From: Streptomyces lanatus
Lineage (GTDB): Bacteria > Actinomycetota > Actinomycetes > Streptomycetales > Streptomycetaceae
Length of the DNA stretch: 64,000 nt
Direction: 5' to 3'
Assembly: GCF_014655715.1 (NCBI RefSeq)
Contig: NZ_BNBM01000006.1
Coordinates: 310,001 to 374,000 of the forward strand
Of this stretch, positions 15,752 to 22,969 are shown piece by piece (the first letter of the stretch is position 1; each line of letters starts with the position of its first letter). Below the pieces are notes generated by a model. The model was not told the origin of the DNA. It saw nothing but the letters and a program-made list of their open reading frames with translations, and did no database searches. The position numbers were made by a program, and so were the translations under genes.

Positions 15752-16522
15752 TCAAGATGACGGTGCATTCTTTGCGTGCGTGCGTGCCAAGTGCGGATGT
15801 TGCTCGGTGACACGGTCGAATGCCCTCTGTACCCGTTCGGCATCCGAGCCGGGCTCGAACACCGAGGCCACTAGTTCTTCCCGAGCATCTGCGGCGGCGC
15901 GTACCTTGCGAGCGCTTAGGACAGCAAACTCGGGCATGCTCATGCCCGCTTGGTACGCGCCCTTGATAGCGACCTTCACGCACTCGAACAAGTAGTCCTC
16001 GCCGCCGCAGATTTCGAGCTGACCACGCCGCTCAAGCTCTGCGGCAACCTGTGGAACACCCACGGGCTTGCCTGCCTCGTGGAGGTCCATGATCGCCTGG
16101 TGGATCAGACCGTTCCTGCTGATGAAAGCGCTGGGCAGGGAGGTTGGAGGAACCCTGCCTGACGGCGACGCGTGTTCGTTCGCTGACGGTGGCGTGCTAA
16201 CGCCAGATGCCGGCGTGGAGACAGAACCTGAGGCATGTGCCTTATCCCATAGAGCCTTGAAGCGGTTGACCTCAGTCTCGGCTACAAGGCGGGGCCGAGC
16301 TTGGTGAGCTAGCTGCTCAACAACCACTTCGACCACGCCCCACGACGGCAGAGTGGGTTTTACGAAGGCGTGGTGGATGTTCGTATGGCTGACCACCTTC
16401 CCCACTGCCAGGTAGAGCTTCCGGGCTGAGGGAAATCCAGCCTTGCCATGCAACGCGTGGAGTTCGCGGTTGAAGACCCGAAGGGGTCCTTCAGGAAGCT
16501 TTGGCCTAAGCCACTGCGGCAC
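15752..16522 (-). CDS. HTH domain fused to DnaB N-terminal-like domain
   Basis: This 256-aa protein starts at a GTG preceded by AGGGGG. Residues 1-95 resemble the helix-turn-helix module at the N-terminus of many Streptomyces regulators (FPSARKLYLAVGKVVSHTNI, LPSWGVVEVVVEQL, ending FKALWDKAH). After a Ser/Pro linker, residues 135-215 resemble the N-terminal domain of replicative helicase DnaB (LIHQAIMDLHEAGKPVGVPQ, VAAELERRGQLEICGGEDYL). No helicase ATPase domain follows. It may bind replication proteins or act as a replication-coupled regulator of the element; this is inference. It is transcribed towards int. Confidence 0.7.
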   Translation of the reverse strand: MPQWLRPKLPEGPLRVFNRELHALHGKAGFPSARKLYLAVGKVVSHTNIHHAFVKPTLPSWGVVEVVVEQLAHQARPRLVAETEVNRFKALWDKAHASGSVSTPASGVSTPPSANEHASPSGRVPPTSLPSAFISRNGLIHQAIMDLHEAGKPVGVPQVAAELERRGQLEICGGEDYLFECVKVAIKGAYQAGMSMPEFAVLSARKVRAAADAREELVASVFEPGSDAERVQRAFDRVTEQHPHLARTHAKNAPSS

Positions 16523-16683
16523 GTGTAGTCCCCCTAGCCGTCTCCCCCATATGACCTACCTATGATGTCACCCAGCGTCATGGTCCGTCAGAAACTGTAA
16601 GAAATCGCGAAAGGCTGTCAGAGGCCGTCATCCAAGGCCAACTGCCGCTGAGGCTGATCCAAGGCACCTACCTGGAGAGGCAA

Positions 16684-16830
16684 ATGGATCACATCAGTAC
16701 ACGCACCCTTCTGCTTACGCTCGTCGGGGTCTTCACGGTCTACTTGGTCTTGCAGCATCCGTCCATAGGAGCGGCCCTTGGGGTGGCCGTCGCGATGGTG
16801 ACCCTTCTCCATGAGCTGCTACGGAAGTAG
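16684..16830 (+). CDS. 48-aa small membrane protein
   Basis: ATG 16684 to TAG 16828-16830. One or two hydrophobic segments (LLLTLVGVFTVYLVLQ and IGAALGVAVAMVTLLHELL) suggest a small membrane protein. GGAGAGG at 16674-16680 is a plausible ribosome site, though only 3 bases away. It lies between the HTH/DnaB-N gene and the integrase remnant. Function unknown. Confidence 0.55.
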   Translation: MDHISTRTLLLTLVGVFTVYLVLQHPSIGAALGVAVAMVTLLHELLRK

Positions 16831-16892
16831 GCCGAGCATCTGCGTGGACCGGGTCCGTGACCTGGGTGGTGCAACCAGTTGACTGTCGCTTA

Positions 16893-17077
16893 CCCGCTCG
16901 ATGGCGAGGGTCTACCACCCGGCACTACGCCCGCCGGTCCCCGGCGGTGATGACCAGGTGGCCGAAGCGTCGGACTCCTGGCTCAACGGGCACGACCACG
17001 ACGATCACGAGCCTGGGGCACGTAGCGGGCACGACGACGATGACGCTGGCTCCGCCGGGGTCCTCGCACCCGTCTGA
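16893..17077 (+). pseudogene. C-terminal remnant of a second integrase
   Basis: The segment encodes STTRHYAR (the active-site tyrosine region), then, after a one-base deletion near 16935, continues in another frame as DDQVAEASDSWL and an acidic Asp/His-rich tail ending APV-stop, matching the C-terminus of the intact integrase. A 39-bp block (16947-16985) is identical to 15459-15497; other parts have diverged. The upstream 85% of the gene is missing. It abuts the tRNA fragment at 17115, so it occupies the position where an AICE integrase normally ends. Confidence 0.8.
16947..16985 (+). repeat. 39-bp direct repeat shared with intact int (15459-15497)
   Basis: The two copies are identical over 39 bp and in the same orientation, 1488 bp apart. 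They flank the terminator, the HTH/DnaB-N gene and the 48-aa membrane gene. Homology continues at lower identity on both sides. Confidence 0.85.
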
Positions 17078-17114
17078 CCAGCGGCGGAGCAACCCGCGCT
17101 CATGATCGCCGAAA

Positions 17115-17171
17115 GGTCTTGAAAACCGTCGTGGCAGCGATGTCACCGTGGGTTCAAATCCCACACCCACC
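17115..17171 (+). other. Right attachment site: 3' fragment of tRNA-Ser(UGA)
   Basis: The sequence begins in the anticodon arm (GGTCTTGAAAACC, anticodon TGA), and contains the variable arm, the T arm GTGGGTTCAAATCCCAC and the 3' acceptor strand ACCCACC plus G. The 5' half of the tRNA (acceptor 5' strand and D arm) is absent upstream, where integrase-remnant DNA is found instead. This is the signature of an AICE junction: the element carries a copy of the tRNA 3' end. The native terminator follows at 17183. Confidence 0.85.
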
Positions 17172-17182
17172 GCAGTGACGCA

Positions 17183-17215
17183 GAGCCTCTGACCAGCACG
17201 ATCGGTCAGGGGCTC
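17183..17215. terminator. Terminator after tRNA fragment, shared with DinB gene
   Basis: GAGCCTCTGACC (17183-17194) pairs with GGTCAGGGGCTC (17204-17215) with one G-T pair and a 9-nt loop. It is probably the original tRNA-Ser terminator and also covers the minus-strand stop of the DinB gene. Confidence 0.75.
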
Positions 17216-17757
17216 GTGTCGTGTCCCGGGTCTTCGGGTTGTTGGGCGCGTAGCAGGCGGAGCTGGCCGATCTCCGCGACGTTCTTCATCAACTCCGCGT
17301 TCGCCCAGCCGATCATGTGGGCGACGGTGTACTGCGGGTCGTCCAGCGGGGGAAACGCGGCGGTGGCGTCCAGGCCGGCGTCGTCGAGCCCGTCCAGGGC
17401 CGCCAGCCAGTCCGTGCGCAGGCCGCGCAGCCAGGTGACGGTCGTCTCCGCGTCGCCGGGCCAGGTGATGTCGGTCCGCTCCCGGAGCGGGCGGCCCACC
17501 AGGTGGTCCGTGGCCACGCTCCACCACCAGCCGATGTGCCAGCTGAGCCAGGCGATGGTCGGCACGGGCACGGGATCCGGCTCGGTCTCCGCCCAGTCGG
17601 GCACCCAGGTGCCGTCGGCGGCCCGGTGGACGGTCCAGGAGTGTGGCCCCGGTTCCCAGAGGAAGTCCTCGGGGCGCAGCCGGTCGAGGTGGTATTCGAA
17701 CAGCGCCCAGGTCAGATCGAACTGTCGGCGCAACAGTTCATGTCGCGAATCACTCAC
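17206..17757 (-). CDS. DinB/DUF664-family protein
   Basis: This 183-aa protein has the DinB four-helix bundle pattern with histidines for a divalent metal: WALFEYHLDRL, IAWLSWHIGWWWSVATDH and the late YTVAHMIGWANAELMKNV. Many relatives are thiol-dependent transferases or of unknown function. The GTG at 17757 gives a normal-length protein; an in-frame ATG further upstream (17793) is less likely. First chromosomal gene beyond the AICE junction. Confidence 0.8.
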   Translation of the reverse strand: MSDSRHELLRRQFDLTWALFEYHLDRLRPEDFLWEPGPHSWTVHRAADGTWVPDWAETEPDPVPVPTIAWLSWHIGWWWSVATDHLVGRPLRERTDITWPGDAETTVTWLRGLRTDWLAALDGLDDAGLDATAAFPPLDDPQYTVAHMIGWANAELMKNVAEIGQLRLLRAQQPEDPGHDTSP

Positions 17758-17813
17758 CGACCGACCTTGCCCCGTGGCGTCGTAGCGCAGCAAACGATTT
17801 CCCGGCCCTCACC

Positions 17814-18302
17814 TCACCACGGCCCGCGCACCTCCAGGTCCCTCGCCAGCCCCTCCCAGTCGACCTCCCGCAACGCGTCCTCCGCGTCACAGCCGCGCGG
17901 CACCCGCGTGGTGGGCTGGAACCACACGATCGTCAGGGCGGAGCGACGCAGAACCGGGTCGTGGTTGTGGTCGTGGCCGAGGGCCGTGGAGCGGAAGGCG
18001 CCGACGCAGGCCACGGCCGGCAGCACCTCGACCGGGCCGCACGCGCCCGCGTACAGGTGCGGATACTCGCGCGGCGGCGGCACGAGGTGCACCGGCACGG
18101 ACGGGTGGTCCCCCTCCGCGGCGCGGACGAGGCTGCTGATCCTCAGGTCGTTGACCGACTTGCAGGGGTAGCCGTCCAGCATGCCGCCGTCGCCGTTGCC
18201 GTACGTCGAGGAGAACCGCAGCGCGGCGAGGTCCAGCGAGCGGCCCGAGGTGAGGATGACGCGCGCCAGCGACATGGTCGGCTCTTCAGTGCGGTGGTGC
18301 AT
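17814..18302 (-). CDS. Conserved protein of unknown function
   Basis: This 162-aa protein begins at an ATG preceded by GGGAG; an internal ATG at 18275 is a second candidate. No domain is recognised. It contains GDGGMLDGYPCKSVNDLRI and a short His-rich stretch GHDHNHDP. No membrane segment is seen. It lies 85 bases downstream of the PrimPol gene and may be in the same operon. Confidence 0.65.
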   Translation of the reverse strand: MHHRTEEPTMSLARVILTSGRSLDLAALRFSSTYGNGDGGMLDGYPCKSVNDLRISSLVRAAEGDHPSVPVHLVPPPREYPHLYAGACGPVEVLPAVACVGAFRSTALGHDHNHDPVLRRSALTIVWFQPTTRVPRGCDAEDALREVDWEGLARDLEVRGPW

Positions 18303-18350
18303 CGAGCTCCCGTGCGTTTCCGGGCCGGTCGGTCGCCCGACTTCATCAAG

Positions 18351-18379
18351 GTGGTTCGGGTGGTTCGGGTGGTTCGGGT
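18351..18379. repeat. 9-bp tandem repeat GTGGTTCGG, about 3.2 copies
   Basis: Three exact GTGGTTCGG units (18351-18377) sit between the PrimPol stop and the start of the 18302 gene. A different 9-bp tandem array occurs at 20164-20199. Confidence 0.8.
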
Positions 18380-18386
18380 ACGTCCG

Positions 18387-19253
18387 TCAAGGCCGGTGTC
18401 CCGTCATCCGTGCCGCCGACGCGATCGTCGCGCGGGCCTCGCGTTCGGTCAGGCCGGTGTTGAGGGCCGCCTCGACGAGCGGTTCGACCAGGGCGGGGCC
18501 GATGCCGTCCTCGTAGGCGCGGCAGGCCGCCCAGAACAGGCGGGTGTTGCGCTGGCCCTCGTGCGCGGCGAGCACGAACTGCACCAGCCCTTGGCCGTGT
18601 CCGCCGGTCGACGGGGGCGCGGGGTGGTGCGCGCGAGGTGGAGGGAGCAGAAGGCGCAGGAGGGCGCGCGGGCAGGGCGCGGGGCCGATGTGGGATGTGC
18701 CGGGCGCCGTGCTGTAGACGCCGTGATCGGTGCGGGAGCCGGGGCCGACGAGATAGCCGCCGGCACCCCGGATGTCGATGCCGGGCGCGAGACGGCCCGC
18801 CGAGTTGGGGACGACGACATCGGCGGGGCCCGTCAGCCAGAGGTGGCGGCCGCCGCTCGGGGTCAGGACGACCACCGTGGGCGGGATCGTGAACAGATGG
18901 CGCAGCGCCAGTTCGCGCAGGGCCGCCGAGGAGTCCGTACCGGATTTGGTGTCGAGGTCGATGCCGATCAGCTGGTGCGGGGGCAGGCCGCAGGCGATGC
19001 CGTAGCCCGTGGCCCAGGGGGCGGCGGCGAAGAGTTCACGGATGCGGGCGGGGTCGGAGGAGGCGTCGTAGACCCCGTGTCCGAGGCGGCCGCACTCGCC
19101 GTGGCAGGGGGCGGGGTCGGGGTCGTCGCGGTGGGGGGAGCGCAGGGCCGGGAGTTTCGTCCGGGACAGGGGGATGACGGCCAGTCCGCGCTCGGCGGCT
19201 GACAGGGCGTGTGCGAGGGCCAGCGTCGTGGCCTGCCGGTCGGTGGTGGCCAT
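18387..19253 (-). CDS. Bifunctional DNA primase/polymerase (PrimPol) domain protein
   Basis: This 288-aa protein has an N-terminal PrimPol domain: the GLAVIPLSRTKLPAL start, a Cys/His insertion (CHGECGRLGHG), the catalytic IGIDLDTKSG, TPSGGRHLWLTGP and GIDIRGAGGYLVGPGS. The C-terminal quarter is helical. Such proteins occur in phage and plasmid replication but also as conserved chromosomal genes in Streptomyces. No helicase is adjacent. The gene lies just outside the AICE boundary, so it is not obviously part of the element. Confidence 0.85.
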   Translation of the reverse strand: MATTDRQATTLALAHALSAAERGLAVIPLSRTKLPALRSPHRDDPDPAPCHGECGRLGHGVYDASSDPARIRELFAAAPWATGYGIACGLPPHQLIGIDLDTKSGTDSSAALRELALRHLFTIPPTVVVLTPSGGRHLWLTGPADVVVPNSAGRLAPGIDIRGAGGYLVGPGSRTDHGVYSTAPGTSHIGPAPCPRALLRLLLPPPRAHHPAPPSTGGHGQGLVQFVLAAHEGQRNTRLFWAACRAYEDGIGPALVEPLVEAALNTGLTEREARATIASAARMTGHRP

Positions 19254-19639
19254 GAGTCCATGTTCGTACAGACGTTCGAAAAAGGAAAGGGGGATTGGCC
19301 GCGACCTGCCGGCGACTCGCCGGTGCGGGGAGATTGGCCGGAACAGCGCCGGAACCTTTCACCCCTTGTGCCGCTTGAGCCGCTTGTGGCGGAGCTGTCC
19401 CGTACTGCCCTGCCCTGGGGGTTGGAAGTGGCGAAAGGGGTTTATCGACTTGTCATCACGCTTGAGGGCGAATCGGGGCTTCCGGGGTGGTTCGCCGGGG
19501 ATTCGGTGGGCAACTCTGATCTCGCGACGTCGTGAACGACTCCGGGGCGGTCGGCCAACTGCCTTGGAAACAGCCGTACTTCATGCATCACCAATGCGCC
19601 CGGCGGGGAGCCTGGGCGCACCTGTTCTGGAGGAACAAC
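19254..19639. other. 386-bp intergenic region
   Basis: This spacer separates two divergently oriented genes (PrimPol and the secreted protein) and should hold both promoters. A GATTGGCCG direct repeat is visible at about 19292 and 19332. Open frames here have no codon-usage support. I see no RNA gene. Confidence 0.4.
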
Positions 19640-19972
19640 ATGGCAAGCATCCGTACTGCCCGCGTCATCGCAGCCGTCTCCGCCCTTCCGCTCGCGGTCG
19701 CCCTCTTCTCCGGCGTCGCGACGGCGGACAACGGCGCCATCGCGGACAACGGATCCAGCGCGTCTGTCACGGAGACGGAGGCCGCTCAGGGCCTCATCGG
19801 CAGCGGGGTCGGCGGCGACAACTGGGGCAACTCGTCCACCACCCAGCAGCAGGCGACCGGCTCCGGTGCCTCGAACCAGAGCAACACCGCCCAGGTCAAC
19901 GGCTCCGCCTTCACGTCGGTCAACCAGGGCAACGACAACACGTCCGTCAACTTCACCCCGCTCTGGTGGTGA
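19640..19972 (+). CDS. Small secreted Asn/Ser/Thr/Gln-rich protein
   Basis: This 110-aa protein has a clear signal peptide (RVIAAVSALPLAVALFSGVA-TADN) and a mature part of about 80 residues rich in Asn, Ser, Thr, Gln and Gly (STTQQQATGSGASNQSNTAQ), ending FTPLWW. It lacks the Cys pair of long chaplins, but the composition suggests a surface or aggregation-prone protein. The ATG at 19640 follows a GGAGG site. Monocistronic, with terminators downstream. Confidence 0.75.
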   Translation: MASIRTARVIAAVSALPLAVALFSGVATADNGAIADNGSSASVTETEAAQGLIGSGVGGDNWGNSSTTQQQATGSGASNQSNTAQVNGSAFTSVNQGNDNTSVNFTPLWW

Positions 19973-19975
19973 GCT

Positions 19976-20015
19976 GAGAGGGCCGGTGCTCCGGTGCTCA
20001 GGCGCCGGTCCTCTC
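19976..20015 (+). terminator. Hairpin after the secreted-protein gene
   Basis: GAGAGGGCCGG (19976-19986) pairs with CCGGTCCTCTC (20005-20015) with one mismatch. It begins 3 bases after the stop codon at 19970-19972. Confidence 0.65.
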
Positions 20016-20041
20016 GGAACCGTGGGTGTGCTGTGGGGTGA

Positions 20042-20088
20042 AACGCGTCTGCGCGGCGGTACTTCGGTACCGCCGCGCAGGCGTTTTT
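20042..20088 (+). terminator. Intrinsic terminator with TTCG tetraloop and T-run
   Basis: AACGCGTCTGCGCGGCGGTAC is followed by TTCG and then GTACCGCCGCGCAGGCGTT and more T. The stem is about 20 bp with one small mismatch. This is the main stop for the 19640 transcript. Confidence 0.9.
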
Positions 20089-20119
20089 GGGGTGGTCGGG
20101 CCTTGACAGCCCTCTGTAT

Positions 20120-20199
20120 CTGACGGACAGTCAGAAATCTTCGTACGGTCCGTGGATGCTTCCGAGAAATCAGAGAACTCGGAGAACTCGGAGAACTCG
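20120..20199 (+). promoter_or_regulatory. Leader of the ChsH2 operon: inverted repeat and 9-bp tandem repeats
   Basis: CTGAC (20120-20124) and GTCAG (20130-20134) form a small inverted repeat, with a TTGACA at 20103-20108 upstream that could be a -35 box. Four 9-bp units (GAGAAATCA then three GAGAACTCG) follow at 20164-20199. The palindrome may be a TetR-type operator for the degradation genes; the tandem array has no obvious role. Confidence 0.4.
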
Positions 20200-20272
20200 T
20201 GGGAACCGATTCGGCGTTCGCGGTGTACCAGAAGTGTCAGTGCGAAGCGCGATGCGGACGAGGGGGGCGACG

Positions 20273-21247
20273 ATGAGCCACGAGGTGGCGGTGGACGAGG
20301 AGTTCGAGAAGCGGCTGAAGGCATACGAGGGTCGGCCCGCCGCAGTGGCGGGCATGGGCAAGGACCCTGTCAACGCGCCCATGATCCGGCACTGGTGCGA
20401 GGCGATGGACGACACCAACCCGGCGTATGAGGGAGAGGACGCCGTCGCACCGCCCACCATGCTCCAGGTGTGGACCATGGGCGGCCTCTCGGGCCATACG
20501 GGCCGCGCGCAGGCCTACGACGAACTGCTCGGCCTGCTCGACGAGGCGGGCTACACCTCCGTGGTCGCCACGGACTGTGAGCAGGAGTATCTACGGCCCC
20601 TGCGGCCCGGGGACGAGATCACCTTCGACTCGATCATCGAATCGGTGTCGGAAGAGAAGACGACGAAGCTCGGCACAGGGCACTTCGTCACGACCCGCAC
20701 GGACCTCCGCGTCGGCCCCGACCTCGCGGGCACCCACCGCTTCCGCATCCTCAAGTACACGCCGATATGTCGGGGAGGGGGGCCACAGGTCCGGCAACCG
20801 AAGCCCGCCCGCTCCCGCCCCGTCGTCAACCGGGACAACGCCGCCTTCTGGGAGGGCGTCCGGCGGCACCGGCTGCTCATCCAGCGCTGCACGAGCTGCG
20901 GCACCCTTCGCCACCCTTGGCTGCCCGGCTGCAACGCCTGCGGAGGGCTCGACTGGGACACGGTCGAGGCGAGCGGCGAGGGGACGGTCTATTCGTACGT
21001 CGTGATGCATCACCCGCCCTTCCCGGCGTACGACCCTCCCTACGCGGTCGCCCTGATCGAACTGGCCGAGGGAGTGCGGATGATCGGCAATGTGGTGGGG
21101 GTGCCGTACGACAAGGTGCGCATCGGGCTGCCGCTGCGGCTGGAATTCCAGGAGTACGACGAGGAGCACGACCAGGAGCACGACGAGAAGCTGACGCTGC
21201 CGGTCTGGCGCACTCATGAGGCGGATCGCCCAGGAGGGGACGTATGA
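20273..21247 (+). CDS. chsH2: MaoC-like hydratase fused to DUF35 OB-fold (ChsH2-like)
   Basis: This 324-aa protein has an N-terminal MaoC/FAS1-type hot-dog domain (about 1-165, MIRHWCEAMDDTNPAY, APPTMLQVW) and a C-terminal DUF35 unit (about 185-320) with zinc ribbon CTSCGTLRHPWLPGCNAC and an OB-fold. In M. tuberculosis, ChsH2 with this layout pairs with ChsH1 as the enoyl-CoA hydratase for the steroid side chain, and its DUF35 domain binds the aldolase Ltp2. The next two genes supply both partners, overlapping by four bases each. The ATG at 20273 follows GAGGGGGCGACG. Confidence 0.82.
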   Translation: MSHEVAVDEEFEKRLKAYEGRPAAVAGMGKDPVNAPMIRHWCEAMDDTNPAYEGEDAVAPPTMLQVWTMGGLSGHTGRAQAYDELLGLLDEAGYTSVVATDCEQEYLRPLRPGDEITFDSIIESVSEEKTTKLGTGHFVTTRTDLRVGPDLAGTHRFRILKYTPICRGGGPQVRQPKPARSRPVVNRDNAAFWEGVRRHRLLIQRCTSCGTLRHPWLPGCNACGGLDWDTVEASGEGTVYSYVVMHHPPFPAYDPPYAVALIELAEGVRMIGNVVGVPYDKVRIGLPLRLEFQEYDEEHDQEHDEKLTLPVWRTHEADRPGGDV

Positions 21248-21660
21248 ACGCCGGTGATGAACTGCCCCCGCTGGAGATCCCGATCACCCGGACGCTGATC
21301 GTCGCCGGGGCCATCGCCTCCCGTGACTACCAGGACGTGCATCACGACGCGGAGTTGGCCCGCCAGAAGGGCTCCCCCGACATCTTCATGAACATCCTGA
21401 CGACAAACGGCCTGGTCGGCCGCTACATCACCGACCACTTCGGACCCACGGCCGTACTGCGCAGAGTGGCCATAAGGCTCGGCGCCCCCAACTACCCGGG
21501 CGACACGATGGTGTTGACCGGCAGAGTCGAGGAGGTCGACGGCGACACGGCGACGGTCCGGGTGCTCGGGGCCAACGGCATCGGCAAGCATGTGACCGGC
21601 ATGGTGACGGTGACCGTCCCCGCGGGAGCGGCACCCGGCGCACCCGAGGAGGCCGCATGA
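21244..21660 (+). CDS. chsH1: MaoC-family dehydratase (ChsH1-like)
   Basis: This 138-aa single hot-dog protein contains AGAIASRDYQDVHHDAELAR, with the catalytic Asp-x4-His arrangement of R-hydratases, and DIFMNILTTNGLVGRYITDH. The upstream MaoC domain and this protein would form a heteromeric hydratase. Start and stop overlap both neighbours as ATGA. Confidence 0.82.
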   Translation: MNAGDELPPLEIPITRTLIVAGAIASRDYQDVHHDAELARQKGSPDIFMNILTTNGLVGRYITDHFGPTAVLRRVAIRLGAPNYPGDTMVLTGRVEEVDGDTATVRVLGANGIGKHVTGMVTVTVPAGAAPGAPEEAA

Positions 21661-22823
21661 GTGTGCACGAGCGGGACGCCCTCGGCGGTCGGGCGGCGAT
21701 CGTCGGTGTGGGGGCCACCGAGTTCACCAAGGACTCGGGGCGCAGCGAGCTTCGACTGGCGGTGGAGGCGGTGCGGGCCGCGCTGGACGATGCGGGGCTG
21801 GCGCCGGCCGATGTGGACGGGATGGTGACGTTCACGATGGACACCAGCCCGGAGATCACCGTGGCCCAGGCGTGCGGGATGGGGGAGCTGTCCTTCTTCT
21901 CCCGTGTCCACTACGGCGGCGGCGCGGCCTGCGCCACGGTCCAGCAGGCGGCGCTCGCCGTGGCGACGGGGATCGCGGAGGTCGTGGTCTGCTACCGGGC
22001 GTTCAACGAGCGGTCGGGCCGCAGATTCGGCTCGGGCGTCCAGCACCGGGAGCCATCGGCGGAGGGCGTGGCGCTCGGCTGGTCCCTGCCGTTCGGGCTG
22101 CTCACCCCGGCGTCCTGGGTGGCGATGGCGGCACAGCGGTATCTGCACACCTACGGGCTGACGCCGGAGGCGTTCGGGCAGGTGGCGGTGGTGGACCGCA
22201 AGTACGCGGCGACCAACCCGGCCGCGTACTTCCACGGCAGACCCATCACCCTCGCCGACCACGCGGCCTCGCGCTGGATCGTCGAGCCGCTGCGGCTGCT
22301 GGACTGCTGCCAGGAGACGGACGGCGGCCAGGCGATCGTCGTCACGTCCGTCGAACGGGCCCGCGACCTGCCCCACCCGCCGACCGTCATAGCGGCGGCG
22401 GCCCAGGGGGCGGGCCGAGGGCAGGAGCAGATGACGAGCTACTACCGGGACGATCTCACCGGCCTGCCCGAGATGGGCGTGGTGGCGCGGCAGCTGTGGC
22501 GGACGGCGGGGCTCGGGCCGGGGGAGATCGATGTGGGGATCCTGTACGACCACTTCACCCCCTTCGTGCTGATGCAGCTGGAGGAGTTCGGGTTCTGCGG
22601 AAAGGGGGAGGCGGCGGGCTTCGTGGCCGAGGAGCGGCTGCCGCTCAACACACACGGGGGGCAGCTCGGTGAGGCGTATCTGCACGGGATGAACGGAATC
22701 GCGGAAGGAGTGAGACAGGTGCGGGGGACGTCCGTGAACCAGATATCGGGGGCGGAGCGGGTGCTGGTGACGGCCGGGACCGGTGTGCCGACCTCGGGTC
22801 TGGTCCTTACTGCCGAGAGGTGA
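21657..22823 (+). CDS. ltp2: Thiolase-fold lipid-transfer protein / aldolase (Ltp2-like)
   Basis: This 388-aa thiolase-superfamily protein of the SCP-x/Ltp class has GVGATEFTKDSGRSE at the N-terminus, HYGGGAACATVQQAALAVAT in the nucleophile region and LPLNTHGGQLGEAYLHGMNG near the C-terminus. The usual thiolase Cys nucleophile is not clearly conserved, as in Ltp2, which is a retro-aldolase that releases propionyl-CoA from the steroid side chain. The genetic coupling to a MaoC-DUF35 gene supports that role, although no CYP125 or acyl-CoA dehydrogenase is nearby. Confidence 0.82.
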   Translation: MSVHERDALGGRAAIVGVGATEFTKDSGRSELRLAVEAVRAALDDAGLAPADVDGMVTFTMDTSPEITVAQACGMGELSFFSRVHYGGGAACATVQQAALAVATGIAEVVVCYRAFNERSGRRFGSGVQHREPSAEGVALGWSLPFGLLTPASWVAMAAQRYLHTYGLTPEAFGQVAVVDRKYAATNPAAYFHGRPITLADHAASRWIVEPLRLLDCCQETDGGQAIVVTSVERARDLPHPPTVIAAAAQGAGRGQEQMTSYYRDDLTGLPEMGVVARQLWRTAGLGPGEIDVGILYDHFTPFVLMQLEEFGFCGKGEAAGFVAEERLPLNTHGGQLGEAYLHGMNGIAEGVRQVRGTSVNQISGAERVLVTAGTGVPTSGLVLTAER

Positions 22824-22969
22824 CCCCCAGGGGTAATCCCGCAGTAGGTATCCCTCGCTCGTCCACCTTCAGGAGGTGGAGCCAGCCCCACCCCTACAAC
22901 CTGAGGCGGACGTTTCTTCGGCACTTGCGGCCGATCCGCCGAAGTAGGGGTCGCTCATAGCGTGGAGCC

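Larger units (their letters stand above)
1..17171 (+). mobile_element. pSAM2-type integrative and conjugative element (AICE), left end outside the window
   Basis: The order Nudix (Pif-like) / GntR (KorSA-like) / unknown / FtsK-type translocase / spread proteins / HUH replication initiator / excisionase / tyrosine integrase is that of pSAM2-family AICEs. The right boundary is set by a 3' tRNA-Ser(UGA) fragment at 17115-17171, which is followed by a terminator and ordinary chromosomal genes. Because the fragment reads 5' to 3' on the + strand with the element on its left, the intact tRNA-Ser should lie left of position 1; this is an inference. Whether 1-7350 belongs to the same element or to a nested one cannot be settled without the left junction. 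Confidence 0.85.

Noticed and set aside
15459..16985. The 1.5-kb segment between the 39-bp repeats as a transposon
   Set aside because: There is no transposase and there are no terminal inverted repeats. The repeats are coding ends of related integrases, so recombination or stacking of elements explains them better.
18387..19253. PrimPol gene as part of the AICE replication module
   Set aside because: It lies beyond the tRNA fragment and terminator that mark the element end, and the element already has a RepSA-type initiator.
19209..19535. A 108-codon + strand frame before the secreted-protein gene
   Set aside because: It begins inside the divergent PrimPol gene, has no ribosome site and its translation shows no coding character.
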